Positions 24,536 through 32,882 of a stretch of 37,683 bases of DNA are shown piece after piece. The notes under the pieces are model-generated. The model was not told the DNA's origin. It saw nothing but the letters and a program-made list of their open reading frames with translations, and searched no databases. The position numbers and the translations under genes are program-made. This stretch comes from CAYHBO01 sp964354855 (GTDB taxonomy: Bacteria > Babelota > Babeliae > Babelales > RVW-14), in NCBI GenBank assembly GCA_964354855.1, contig CAYHBO010000014.1, positions 1 through 37,683 of the forward strand, written 5' to 3'. Each line of letters starts with the position of its first letter. Within the stretch, counting starts at the first letter, position 1.

Positions 24536-25545
24536 AGCTCCAAGGCCTTTACTTGTTCTACAACTTCTTTTACCTGTTCAACCTGATCTTGGGCAACAAT
24601 GAGTAATGTGTCTTCAGTTTCGATGATGCATAGGTTGCTAACGCCAACACAGGCAATAATCTTTTTCTTGCTGCTTACTAAATTATTACTGCCATTGATA
24701 TTGATGGTTGGGTTATTGAGCTGGTTGTAATGTTTTTGGAGCGATAAAAAAGTTGTGAGATTTCCAACATCATACCAGGTGAATGAAGCTGGGATCATCA
24801 TGGCATTAGTTGTTTTTTCCATGATGGCATAGTCCATGGAAATACTTGGGATGTTGCTGTAGGGGGCTTGATGCTGTAGGTGCTGTTGTATGGTGTTATA
24901 AACGGTTGGTGTATGTTGTTTGAACTCTTGTATGAATGCTTTGACGGTGCCCGCAAATATGCCGATATTCCAGAACATATCATGTCGTGTGAGATATTCT
25001 TGTGCTTTGATGAGCGATGGTTTTTCATGGAATTTGATGATGGAAAGTGGGGTACTAGAAGTTTGTTTGGTTTGAATGTACCCATATCCCGTTGCAGGAT
25101 ACGTCGGCTTGAGACCAATTAAAAAAAGATTATTATTTTTTTGAGCAGAGTTCAGTACTTGTTGTACTGCTTTGATCCATCCAGTTTGCTCTGGAATAAA
25201 ATGATCAGCAGGTAAAAAAAGGACAATGGCTTCAGGATCTTGTTCATAGACATGGTGACAACCTAGCAAGATTGCCGGGGCGGTGTTGCGAGCAGATGGT
25301 TCTATGACGAAGGATCCAACAGTGTCTTTAAGTGTTTGAGTAATTGCTTTTTCTTGTTCTTGGTTGGTAATCACAAAGATATTTTCTTTACCTATCCCTA
25401 ATGCGGTGACTCGTTGTACGGCTTGTTCAATGAGTGAGCTGTTATGGATGAAGGGGAGAAGTTGTTTTGGTTTGGTTGCGCTGCTCAGGGGCCAGAGGCG
25501 TGATCCGCTGCCGCCTGCAAGAATGCCAACGTACATGCTTTTCAT
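24532..25545 (-). CDS. manC: Mannose-1-phosphate guanylyltransferase (ManC-type)
   Basis: Makes GDP-mannose from mannose-1-phosphate and GTP. 337 residues: the nucleotidyltransferase domain only, without the phosphomannose isomerase domain that long ManC proteins carry. Diagnostic segments are VGILAGGSGSRLWPLSSATKPKQ (signature pyrophosphorylase loop; 20-residue core LAGGSGSRLWPLSSATKPKQ), ILLGCHHVYEQDP with FLPADHFI, GYIQT, FHEKP, WNIGIFAG, SMDYAIMEKT and WYDVGNL. It overlaps the genes on both sides by 4 nt. AGGA lies 6 nt before the ATG. With the two GT-C proteins and the AsnB-type amidotransferase it supports a mannose-derived surface glycan. Confidence 0.93.
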   Translation of the reverse strand: MKSMYVGILAGGSGSRLWPLSSATKPKQLLPFIHNSSLIEQAVQRVTALGIGKENIFVITNQEQEKAITQTLKDTVGSFVIEPSARNTAPAILLGCHHVYEQDPEAIVLFLPADHFIPEQTGWIKAVQQVLNSAQKNNNLFLIGLKPTYPATGYGYIQTKQTSSTPLSIIKFHEKPSLIKAQEYLTRHDMFWNIGIFAGTVKAFIQEFKQHTPTVYNTIQQHLQHQAPYSNIPSISMDYAIMEKTTNAMMIPASFTWYDVGNLTTFLSLQKHYNQLNNPTININGSNNLVSSKKKIIACVGVSNLCIIETEDTLLIVAQDQVEQVKEVVEQVKALEL

Positions 25546-26870
25546 ATGTGATCCTTACGTGTGGATAATAATGTCCATGCTCCCAAAGCAGATAACATAA
25601 TTAACTGACCTTCAAACATCATGCGAAAGCGTGCGCAGCCATCATGCCCGGTGATTAATGAAAAATAGCTAAGATAGGAAAGAAAAAATAGCAGAAGCAT
25701 CCATTGCCGTTTGTGAAGTAAATATCCAATACCGATGGTGACGAGAAGATAACGAATTGATTGCCATAAAAATTCGAGTAAGCCTACTACTTTTACCCAG
25801 TATAAATTGGTGTTTCCAATAACATAAAATTTTACACGATCATAGAACGAGCCGTGCATACGAAAAAAAGAGAATTGTCCGCTGAAAATAGCTGGATCAA
25901 CAAGAATCTTAAGATTTGCTGCGTATAAACCAAACCAAGTTTTGAAGGTGTTTTTAAGCCATGCGTACATGACGATCAGGGGATTATGGTTAATCTGTTC
26001 CCATAGGAACGATCGAACGCCTGCTAACCCATGTGTACGTTCAAGTTTTTTGAGTTGCTCTCGTTCATGGTCAGAAGTGGTGTTATTATTTTCAGCAAGC
26101 ACATGAGGGAAGAACCAAAAAAGTATGTTTACTTCACTTAATGAACCGATCGAAAAAGAATCAAAGGTGATTTTGTTATGGACACGGTAGCCTATGATGG
26201 GGATATAAAACATGATTAAAAAAAGAGCGATAGTCTTAAGGTATGGATCCCCGCTTTCGCGAGGATGACGAATGTGCGTGATAATAATAAAAAAAACTAA
26301 ACAGAGTGGGTAATAGATCGCAGCCGGTTTTATGAGTATTGATAATCCTAATGTAAATCCTGCCCCAGCAAGCGCTACCAGATTTTTAGTTATTAAAAAA
26401 TGAGAGAAGCGTTCAAAAAAAAGTAGGAGTAAAAAAGCTAACAAAATTTCGGTTAAAATAAACTGTGAAAATAATAAGAAGCCAAGATTGCATGAAAAAA
26501 GTAAAGAGCTTATCAGTGCAGGTTTATTGCCAAATAATTGTCGTGTGGTTTTGAAAATTAATAAGCCAGAAAGTAGAGATAGAAGTACTTGTGCGATAAG
26601 TATGATTAATAAGTTATTTTGATTAAAAAGTGTGTATAACATGCCAATAAAAAATGGGTACCCCAGCGTGTAGTAGGGCAGGTATCCTAAGCGATTAAAG
26701 CTTTTGTCCTGATGAAATAATTCTCCGCCGTTGATGTATGCTTTTGAGTCAACATCGGTATGAGGGTGAGGTTTATGTGCTGCCTGTTGGTAAAGTAGGT
26801 AGGATAGGGTAATAAAAATAAACATACTGACGCATACAACCAACGATTCTTTTTTGTGTACGTAGGTCAT
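25542..26870 (-). CDS. GT-C-type membrane glycosyltransferase with embedded repeat
   Basis: About 442 residues with roughly nine to ten membrane helices. The first extracytoplasmic loop has HTDVDSKAYINGG (Asp-x-Asp), placed like the catalytic acidic motif of ArnT/PMT-like GT-C enzymes, followed by YTLGYPFFIGMLY, a common segment of that class. Start: an in-frame ATG at 26885 gives a longer form, but ATG at 26870 gives the ATGA overlap with asnB that the operon uses elsewhere. In the middle, the sequence IRHPRESGDPYLK is encoded by a copy of the genome's palindromic repeat (26245-26270), in frame between two hydrophobic segments, so the repeat has been absorbed into the coding sequence. The gene remains open. 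Confidence 0.75.
   Translation of the reverse strand: MTYVHKKESLVVCVSMFIFITLSYLLYQQAAHKPHPHTDVDSKAYINGGELFHQDKSFNRLGYLPYYTLGYPFFIGMLYTLFNQNNLLIILIAQVLLSLLSGLLIFKTTRQLFGNKPALISSLLFSCNLGFLLFSQFILTEILLAFLLLLFFERFSHFLITKNLVALAGAGFTLGLSILIKPAAIYYPLCLVFFIIITHIRHPRESGDPYLKTIALFLIMFYIPIIGYRVHNKITFDSFSIGSLSEVNILFWFFPHVLAENNNTTSDHEREQLKKLERTHGLAGVRSFLWEQINHNPLIVMYAWLKNTFKTWFGLYAANLKILVDPAIFSGQFSFFRMHGSFYDRVKFYVIGNTNLYWVKVVGLLEFLWQSIRYLLVTIGIGYLLHKRQWMLLLFFLSYLSYFSLITGHDGCARFRMMFEGQLIMLSALGAWTLLSTRKDHI
26245..26270. repeat. Palindromic repeat element inside a coding sequence
   Basis: One copy of the 26-bp element (GGATCCCCGCTTTCGCGAGG, then ATGACG) sits within the GT-C gene and is read in frame as RHPRESGDP. 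It matches the copies at 19779, 28866 and 29021 except at one or two positions in the palindrome centre. Confidence 0.88.
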
Positions 26871-28822
26871 ATTTTTAATGCCCATAAATTTTGAAGGACC
26901 CAGTTGTGTACGGCAGATGTTGATTTACTTGTAGAGAATAATTGTCCGAGGCTGCCAACATGGTCATTGCAGTGTTTATTGTAGGAGCTCATAAGCTTTT
27001 TGAAGTAGGGTGGAAAAAATGTTCCTTGGGAGAACCAGTGTTCAGTAGGAGCCGCAAATCCAACTTTTTGACGATCAATAATGATGTCAGGTAATAGTCC
27101 GCGAGCAACTTTTTTTAGAAGGTATTTTGGTTCATGGCGTTTGAATTTTAACGATAGGGGAACCTGCATCATAAATTCGACGAGTGCAGGATCAAGATAT
27201 GGCACGCGGACTTCTACGCCGGTTGCCATAGCCATTTTGTTGGCACGCATGAGGAGTAACTCCGGTATGCGTTGTTTTAATTCAAGGTAAAGTATTTTTC
27301 GGCTAAAATCGTCCGCCATGCCCTGTTTTTTGAGCTGGTTGGCGTGATAGTCCACAACAGAAAAACTATCAAATTCTTGTCGCATGCCGGCGTAAACCTG
27401 TGCAACGATTGGGTCATATGCGCAACTTTGTAGGTCAAAGAAATCGTCTTTTAACATTTTGCGCTTTTGAAGTTCATTAAAAGCCAGTGCGCCACCCCAA
27501 AATAGTTCTCGTCCTTCTGCCCAGTTGTTTAAATGTTCAGTGTGGCTTAATCGTTTTCCTGCGAGCAGTGATCCTGCATAACTAATGGGTTTGTGCATAA
27601 TGTTAGGAATAAAACGTTTAGCTGGTTGCCACATTCTTTCATAGACTTGCTTGTACTGAACATAGGTTTGATAACCAAAGAAGAGCTCATCAGCTCCTTC
27701 GCCTGCTTGTGCGACTGAGACCCCGTGCTCTTTGGCAAGCTTTGCAACAAAATAAAAGGGGATACAAACGCAGTCTGCGAGGGGCTCATCAAGATGATAA
27801 ACCATTTTTTCATAAAAATTAAACGCGTCTTTTTCATTGATAATAATTTCATGGTGTTCAGTGCCATAACGATCAGCTACAAGGCGTGCCCAGTGTAGTT
27901 CATCAAATGCAGGTTCATCGGCAAATGCTACAGAGAATGTTTTTACTTTCTTATTGGTGAAACGTGACATAAGGGCAACATTTAAGCTTGAGTCCAGCCC
28001 GCCTGATAAAAAGACACCAAAGGGCACATCGGACATCATACGTTTTTTTATGGAATCGATAAGTAAGGTGCGAATATTTTCAAGACAAAACGATTCGTTA
28101 AAAAATTCTTGTTTTTCTGCTAAAGAGATTTGTTTTAGTGGTGTGTACCATTCTTTAAAAGATATTTTGCGTTGTGCATTAACGTGTAAATAAAAACCGG
28201 CTGGTAACTTGTAAACTGATTGAAACATGGTCATAGGGGCTGGAGTTACCATGAAAGTAAGATAATGATACATGGCTTGTGTTGCTAATTTTCGTTCATT
28301 CCAGGGAAGCTCCCACAGCGCTTTAATTTCTGAAGCGAACGAGAGTATGCCGTCTTGTAGCGAGAAGTAGAGTGGTAAAACGCCAATGCGGTCGCGTACT
28401 AAAAAGAGTTCTTCTTTGTTTAAGTCATAGAGTGCGAATGCAAAATCGCCATCAAGTTTTTCAAGACAGGCAATACCCCATTCTTGATATGCGTATAGAA
28501 TGGTTTCGGTATCGGTGTATGAAGAGTATTTATAGCCAAGTTTTTCAAGTTGTTTACGTAAGATGGCATGGTTGTAAATTTCACCATTAAAACTAATGAT
28601 AACTGAGTTATCGGCGGTGGCCATGGGTTGTTTTCCGGCATCAGAAATATCAACAACGGCAAGACGGCGATGCGCTAACCCAATACCGTGGTTTTCATCA
28701 AACCAGGTTCCATGGCCATCTGGGCCACGGTGTGCAATGCATTCTTGCATGTTATTAAGCAGTGAATCGTAGTTTGTTATTGATACACGATCAATTTTAT
28801 GAAATCCGGCAACCCCGCACAT
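26867..28822 (-). CDS. asnB: Glutamine-hydrolysing asparagine synthetase-type amidotransferase
   Basis: About 651 residues. N-terminal class II glutamine amidotransferase domain with the catalytic Cys2 (MCGVAGF), AHRGPDG and FNGEIYNH. C-terminal ATP-pyrophosphatase domain with VFLSGGLDSSLN near residue 275 and QAGEGADELFFGY. I put the start at 28822 because the cysteine must be residue 2 and AAAGGGA lies 6 nt before this ATG; the ATG at 28828 abuts that site. It is the first gene of the tight part of the glycan operon. In such loci AsnB-like proteins (as in WbpS) often amidate sugar acids instead of making asparagine; either role is possible. The gene lies next to the repeat array and the assembly gap. 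Confidence 0.92.
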   Translation of the reverse strand: MCGVAGFHKIDRVSITNYDSLLNNMQECIAHRGPDGHGTWFDENHGIGLAHRRLAVVDISDAGKQPMATADNSVIISFNGEIYNHAILRKQLEKLGYKYSSYTDTETILYAYQEWGIACLEKLDGDFAFALYDLNKEELFLVRDRIGVLPLYFSLQDGILSFASEIKALWELPWNERKLATQAMYHYLTFMVTPAPMTMFQSVYKLPAGFYLHVNAQRKISFKEWYTPLKQISLAEKQEFFNESFCLENIRTLLIDSIKKRMMSDVPFGVFLSGGLDSSLNVALMSRFTNKKVKTFSVAFADEPAFDELHWARLVADRYGTEHHEIIINEKDAFNFYEKMVYHLDEPLADCVCIPFYFVAKLAKEHGVSVAQAGEGADELFFGYQTYVQYKQVYERMWQPAKRFIPNIMHKPISYAGSLLAGKRLSHTEHLNNWAEGRELFWGGALAFNELQKRKMLKDDFFDLQSCAYDPIVAQVYAGMRQEFDSFSVVDYHANQLKKQGMADDFSRKILYLELKQRIPELLLMRANKMAMATGVEVRVPYLDPALVEFMMQVPLSLKFKRHEPKYLLKKVARGLLPDIIIDRQKVGFAAPTEHWFSQGTFFPPYFKKLMSSYNKHCNDHVGSLGQLFSTSKSTSAVHNWVLQNLWALKI

Positions 28823-28857
28823 CTTCATTCCCTTTCGGATTATTATTAGTTTTTAAG

Positions 28858-29136
28858 GTAAGGCTTGGATCCCCGCATTCGCGAGGATGACGTAAGTAAA
28901 TTAAGGCCTGGTNNNNNNNNNNNNNNNNNNNNNNNNNNNNNNNNNNNNNNNNNNNNNNNNNNNNNNNNNNNNNNNNNNNNNNNNNNNNNNNNNNNNNNNN
29001 NNNNNNNNNNNNGTAAGGCTTGGATCCCCGCATTCGCGAGGATGACGTAAGTAAATTAAGGCCTGGTTTCCTGCTTGCGCAGGAATGACGTAAAAAATGT
29101 GCCTCCTGGATTTCTGCAAGTGCATGGACGACGTAA
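28858..29136. repeat. Array of palindromic units with 43-nt period, interrupted by gap
   Basis: The intergenic region between asnB and the oxidoreductase holds units of 30 nt separated by 13 nt. They start at 29021 (TGGATCCCCGCATTCGCG), 29064 (TGGTTTCCTGCTTGCGCAGG) and 29107 (TGGATTTCTGCAAGTGCATG), and all end in GACGTAA. Before the gap one unit starts at 28866, and 28909-28912 (TGGT) begins the next. The 55 nt at 28858-28912 are identical to 29013-29067 on the other side of the gap. This is a tandem array that the assembler could not resolve. Spacers (e.g. GTAAATTAAGGCC) are too short for a CRISPR array. Confidence 0.85.
28913..29012. other. Assembly gap of 100 N
   Basis: Exactly 100 N, the usual placeholder for a gap of unknown size, between two identical 55-nt sequences. 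The true content is probably further repeat units. Confidence 0.98.
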
Positions 29137-29145
29137 GGTTGGTTA

Positions 29146-30612
29146 CTACCTCATAGGAACGTCATCCTCGCGAATGCGGGGATCCAGGTCTTTACTTCTG
29201 TTTTGTATCTCCTCAACTATTACCTCATCTACCGCCTTAAACGCTGACACCATAGCGATATCCATGTTAAAGTAGCGATGCATCCCATTGCGTCCCATTA
29301 GTTTTAAATTCGAAAAATTTTTTAGATAACCAAGAACGTGATTAAGATTTTTCTGATAATTTTCATCATAGATTGGGTATGCTTCTGGTGACCATTGTAC
29401 CATGCCATCAATAACTTCGGATGCTTTCGCTAGCCCTATAATTTCTAGTTCTTGTGCTCCTAAAGCTACTAGCTCTTGTTCTGATTTTTTCCAAAAATCA
29501 CTGCCGACAAAATCAAAATATTCAAGACTTAACGCAGTATGACTTTCATGATCAACCATTTTCATAGAAAAGTTATTCATGTTGCCAACACGAAGCACGT
29601 TCACCCGTTTTTCATGGATATAAATCCAGTGATCAGGTGATATTGAGGGACGATTAATTTTTAAGTTGATGGTGATAAGTCCGCGGTATAAAAGTGAATC
29701 AGCAGCTCCGATAACCTCCTGTGGTGGGAGTGGATGCATACTTTTGATGAGATGACGGAGTGGAGTGGTAGAAAAAAAATAATCACCTTCATGGACTTGT
29801 AGTTTTTGTGTTTGATTTGTAGAGTTGCTTGTATGAACGCTTTTAATCATGCTGCCATCATGTTCGATACTAATAACGTTCTGGCTTAAGTTGATTTTTC
29901 CATCAGGAAAACTGGTAAGCCAGTCGGCTGCCTTTTCCCAGAGAGTCCCGGAACCTTTTGATGGATAATAAAAAAGATCGGTTTCTGCCGCGAACGCTTC
30001 TGACATACTTTTCTTGTATTTATTACCAAGGAAGCGACCGAAGAAGGCAAAAAAGATTGCCTTAAACAATGAGAAGCCTTTGATGCGTTGTGCCGCCCAC
30101 TCGGGTGAAATTTGTGTGCATTTAATGCCCCATACTTTTTCGGTGTACGTTTTGAAAAAAATACTGAACAACCGATAACCAAATTTGTTGGTGACATATT
30201 CTTGGAAAGATTTTACCGGCTTGTAGGGGAAAATTTGTACGCGCAGATAACTTAAGATGCATCGTAACGATTCAAGAGGATTTAGGCCAAAGAGTGCATT
30301 GAGTGGTTTGAGGGGATAGTAAAAAAAGTGGTGATTGTAGTAGATGCGCGTAAAGCGCTTGTGAGGATAAAAATCACCTTGCATCAAATCTTTCCACCAC
30401 TGTTCAACTTTTTTTTCGGTGGTGATGAAGTGATGCGGACCAATGTCGTAACGGCATCCTTTGTACTCAGTTGTTTTGGCTAGGCCGCCTACAACAGCGT
30501 CTCGTTCAAGAACGGTTACAGTAAAGGATGATGTTTTTAGGAGTTCTATGCCGGCCGTTAATCCCGCAGGGCCAGCACCAATAATTATTGCATGCTTTTT
30601 TTTCTTACTCAC
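29146..30612 (-). CDS. FAD-dependent oxidoreductase (amine-oxidase/UDP-galactopyranose-mutase-like)
   Basis: 488 residues. The N-terminus carries the FAD-binding dinucleotide fold: HAIIIGAGPAGLTAGIELL, then VLERDAVVGGLAKTTEYKG and YDIGPHHFITT, typical of the protoporphyrinogen-oxidase, phytoene-desaturase and UDP-galactopyranose-mutase-like group. Other segments (FTRIYYNHHFFYYPLKPLNAL, WGIKCTQISPEWAAQRI, YYPSKGSGTLWEKAAD) are typical of members located in polysaccharide gene clusters. Start is GTG with AAAGGTG upstream. The C-terminal 12-15 residues derive from a repeat element copy, so the original stop may have been elsewhere. It is separated from asnB by the repeat array and probably transcribed with the glycan genes. 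Substrate unknown. Confidence 0.83.
   Translation of the reverse strand: MSKKKKHAIIIGAGPAGLTAGIELLKTSSFTVTVLERDAVVGGLAKTTEYKGCRYDIGPHHFITTEKKVEQWWKDLMQGDFYPHKRFTRIYYNHHFFYYPLKPLNALFGLNPLESLRCILSYLRVQIFPYKPVKSFQEYVTNKFGYRLFSIFFKTYTEKVWGIKCTQISPEWAAQRIKGFSLFKAIFFAFFGRFLGNKYKKSMSEAFAAETDLFYYPSKGSGTLWEKAADWLTSFPDGKINLSQNVISIEHDGSMIKSVHTSNSTNQTQKLQVHEGDYFFSTTPLRHLIKSMHPLPPQEVIGAADSLLYRGLITINLKINRPSISPDHWIYIHEKRVNVLRVGNMNNFSMKMVDHESHTALSLEYFDFVGSDFWKKSEQELVALGAQELEIIGLAKASEVIDGMVQWSPEAYPIYDENYQKNLNHVLGYLKNFSNLKLMGRNGMHRYFNMDIAMVSAFKAVDEVIVEEIQNRSKDLDPRIREDDVPMR
29160..29192. repeat. Palindromic repeat element at the 3' end of the oxidoreductase gene
   Basis: CGTCATCCTCGCGAATGCGG, then GGATCCAGGTCTT; identical to the copy at 19699-19726 over its core and inverted relative to the 28866/29021 units. 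It encodes the last residues (KDLDPRIREDDVP) of the minus-strand protein that ends at 29146. Confidence 0.88.
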
Positions 30613-30701
30613 ACTTTCACCTTTTAAAGAAAGTCATTATAAAATTATCTTGCAAGCATAGACAAAATCATGGGTAGAGGCAATCAGTAATCGTTTTACG
30701 T

Positions 30702-31199
30702 TTAAGCGGTGTGAGGTCTTCTTGTTGGAGTTTGTAGTACCCTGAGTTCTTCTTCTTTTAGTGTTTCCATCAAAGATTGTATGAGAAAACTTTGAGGTCG
30801 CTTAGATTCCGGAGCAGTATAATATTTTTCCTTCCAGCTTACAGCACAATGTAACCATGTTTCTGAACATTTATTCCAGAGATTGCGGAAGCTTTTGAAT
30901 ATTTGTGTACTTGAAAATTGTGCTTTAATAACTTCAATTTCTATATAGAGTTCAGTAAGTATGTGTGCGGATTGATTAAAAATGTTTGTTGTGTGAGAGA
31001 CTATTCCGAACCATGAGCCATTTTGCTCAGATTTTATGTTGAGCTTGTGTTTTAATTCTACAATTATTTGTTGTAATATATTGATTTTCATCAGTAGATC
31101 TTGTTCTTTATTAGTCTGAGCTTGCATTGCGGATGCGTTATATCCTAAGAGTAATATGATTACAAGCAAGAAGCATTTAAGATGATTTTTTGATTTCAT
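30702..31199 (-). CDS. Secreted hypothetical protein
   Basis: 165 residues, no recognised family. A signal peptide (MKSKNHLKCFLLVIILLLGYNASA, cleavage before MQAQ) is followed by a helical, possibly coiled-coil segment (KEQDLLMKINILQQIIVELKHKLN), a Trp-rich middle (SWFGIVSH, NLWNKCSETWLHCAVSWKEKYY), and a basic C-terminal tail (TPTRRPHTA). It is preceded by the divergent atpD promoter region. It probably acts in the periplasm or is secreted; the function cannot be inferred. Confidence 0.6.
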   Translation of the reverse strand: MKSKNHLKCFLLVIILLLGYNASAMQAQTNKEQDLLMKINILQQIIVELKHKLNIKSEQNGSWFGIVSHTTNIFNQSAHILTELYIEIEVIKAQFSSTQIFKSFRNLWNKCSETWLHCAVSWKEKYYTAPESKRPQSFLIQSLMETLKEEELRVLQTPTRRPHTA

Positions 31200-31306
31200 A
31201 AAGAATCTCTATTAAATGGTGAATGTTTTTATCCCGCGGTATTGTATCGGGTGGATAGAGAATAGTCTAGGATATATGGGATAAAAATTTTGGCATCATT
31301 TCATTC

Positions 31307-31335
31307 TTTACAAAAATGCCATCTTTACATAGCAT
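31307..31335 (+). promoter_or_regulatory. Putative promoter for atpD-atpC
   Basis: TTTACA (31307-31312) and TAGCAT (31330-31335) with a 17-nt spacer, 59 nt upstream of the atpD ATG. Moderate match to sigma-70 consensus. Confidence 0.35.
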
Positions 31336-31394
31336 GATTGTCTGTGGCGATAAGCTTATAAGTCCCTAAACAAGCTCAAGAGGTTGAAAAATAG

Positions 31395-32873
31395 ATGGAA
31401 CAACGTCAGGACAATAAAAACGATAAAAAAAATACATCAGTTTCCGAGGTAGAAATTGCTGAAAATGACTCCTTTGGAACGGTCTTAAGAATTAGCAGCA
31501 CGGTAGTTGATGTTCAATTTAGTAAAAATTATGTTCCAAGCATTCTCAATCTTCTCCGGATTCAGCTACCCAAAGATATTTATTTTAATCGAACACATAT
31601 TAATCTTGAGGTAGCTCAGCATCTTGGCGATGGCATTGTCCGTTGCATAGCGCTAGAACCGCTTGAAGGGCTTAATCGAGGGCTTAAAGTATTTGATACC
31701 GGGGGCCCGATCAAGGTTCCGGTTGGCAAACCGGTTCTCGGGCATATTTTTAATGTGCTAGGGAATACCATTGACGGTACGACAGTTGAAGAAAATGTTG
31801 AACGCTGGTCGATTTATCGTCCTGCACCAAGTTTGATTGAACAAAGAACGACCTCTGAAATCATGGAAACCGGTATTAAAGCGATCGATCTTTTGTGTCC
31901 CTACATTAAAGGATTTAAAATTGGTCTTTTTGGTGGTGCCGGGGTAGGTAAGACAATTATTGTACAAGAGTTAATTAGAAACGTTGCGGTTAAGCATGGC
32001 GGATACTCAGTATTTGTTGGCATTGGCGAACGTACCCGTGAAGGAAATGAGCTTTGGCTTGAAATGAAAGCATCTGGTGTTATTAAAAATACCGCGCTGG
32101 TGTTTGGTCAGATGGGTGAGATGCCTGGAGCTCGGTTACGCGTAGGGCTTGCTGGACTAACGATGGCGGAATATTTCAGAGACGTTGAGCAACGTGATAT
32201 GTTGCTTTTCGTTGATAATATTTTTCGTTATGTTCAGGCAGGGTCTGAAGTTTCGGCATTGCTTGGACGTATGCCGTCTGCGGTAGGATATCAGCCGACG
32301 TTAGCTTCTGAAATGGGGATGTTACAGGAGCGTATTACTTCTACTCAGAATGGGTCTATCACGTCTATTCAAGCGGTTTATGTTCCGGCGGACGATTATA
32401 CCGATCCAGCTCCGGCAACAACTTTTCAGCATCTTGAAGCATCTACCGTATTATCACGAAAAATTGCTCAGGCGGGGATGTATCCGGCGATTGATCCTCT
32501 TGAATCATCATCGACCGGCTTAAAGGCTGAAATTGTTGGGAAAAAACATTACGCGGTGGCGACAGAAATTAGAAAAATTCTTCAAAAATTTAAAGAGTTG
32601 CAAGATATCATTGCCATTCTTGGGATGGATGAGCTTTCAGAACATGATAAACTGACCGTTTATCGTGCTAAAAAAATTCAAAAGTTCTTCACGCAGCCGT
32701 TTTTTGTTGCAGAACAATTTACCGGTCTTGCGGGTCGTTATATTCCAACAGCAACAACGGTTACGGACTTTGAACAAATTATTTCAGGGTCATGCGATAA
32801 TTTGCCTGAACAGGCTTTTTATATGGTTGGGACCCTTGAGGAAGCTCTTGAAAAAAGTAAGCTTTTGATTTAG
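31395..32873 (+). CDS. atpD: ATP synthase F1 beta subunit
   Basis: The catalytic subunit of F1Fo ATP synthase. 492 residues, about 30 longer than E. coli beta because of a charged N-terminal extension (MEQRQDNKNDKKNTSVSEVE). All catalytic elements are intact: Walker A GGAGVGKT (residues 179-186), GERTREGNELW (catalytic Glu), Walker B LLFVDNIFRY, QAGSEVSALLGRMPSAVGYQPTL, and FVAEQFTG near the C-terminus. The regulatory DELSEED loop reads DELSEHD. It is followed 9 nt later by atpC. Alpha, gamma, delta and Fo genes are not in the window, so the operon is split, as also known from several other phyla. The ribosome binding site (GAGG, about 10 nt away) is weak. Confidence 0.96.
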   Translation: MEQRQDNKNDKKNTSVSEVEIAENDSFGTVLRISSTVVDVQFSKNYVPSILNLLRIQLPKDIYFNRTHINLEVAQHLGDGIVRCIALEPLEGLNRGLKVFDTGGPIKVPVGKPVLGHIFNVLGNTIDGTTVEENVERWSIYRPAPSLIEQRTTSEIMETGIKAIDLLCPYIKGFKIGLFGGAGVGKTIIVQELIRNVAVKHGGYSVFVGIGERTREGNELWLEMKASGVIKNTALVFGQMGEMPGARLRVGLAGLTMAEYFRDVEQRDMLLFVDNIFRYVQAGSEVSALLGRMPSAVGYQPTLASEMGMLQERITSTQNGSITSIQAVYVPADDYTDPAPATTFQHLEASTVLSRKIAQAGMYPAIDPLESSSTGLKAEIVGKKHYAVATEIRKILQKFKELQDIIAILGMDELSEHDKLTVYRAKKIQKFFTQPFFVAEQFTGLAGRYIPTATTVTDFEQIISGSCDNLPEQAFYMVGTLEEALEKSKLLI

Positions 32874-32882
32874 GACAAGTTA

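Noticed and set aside
28858..29136. CRISPR array
   Set aside because: The spacers are 13 nt, the repeat units diverge strongly in their centre, and no cas gene is nearby.
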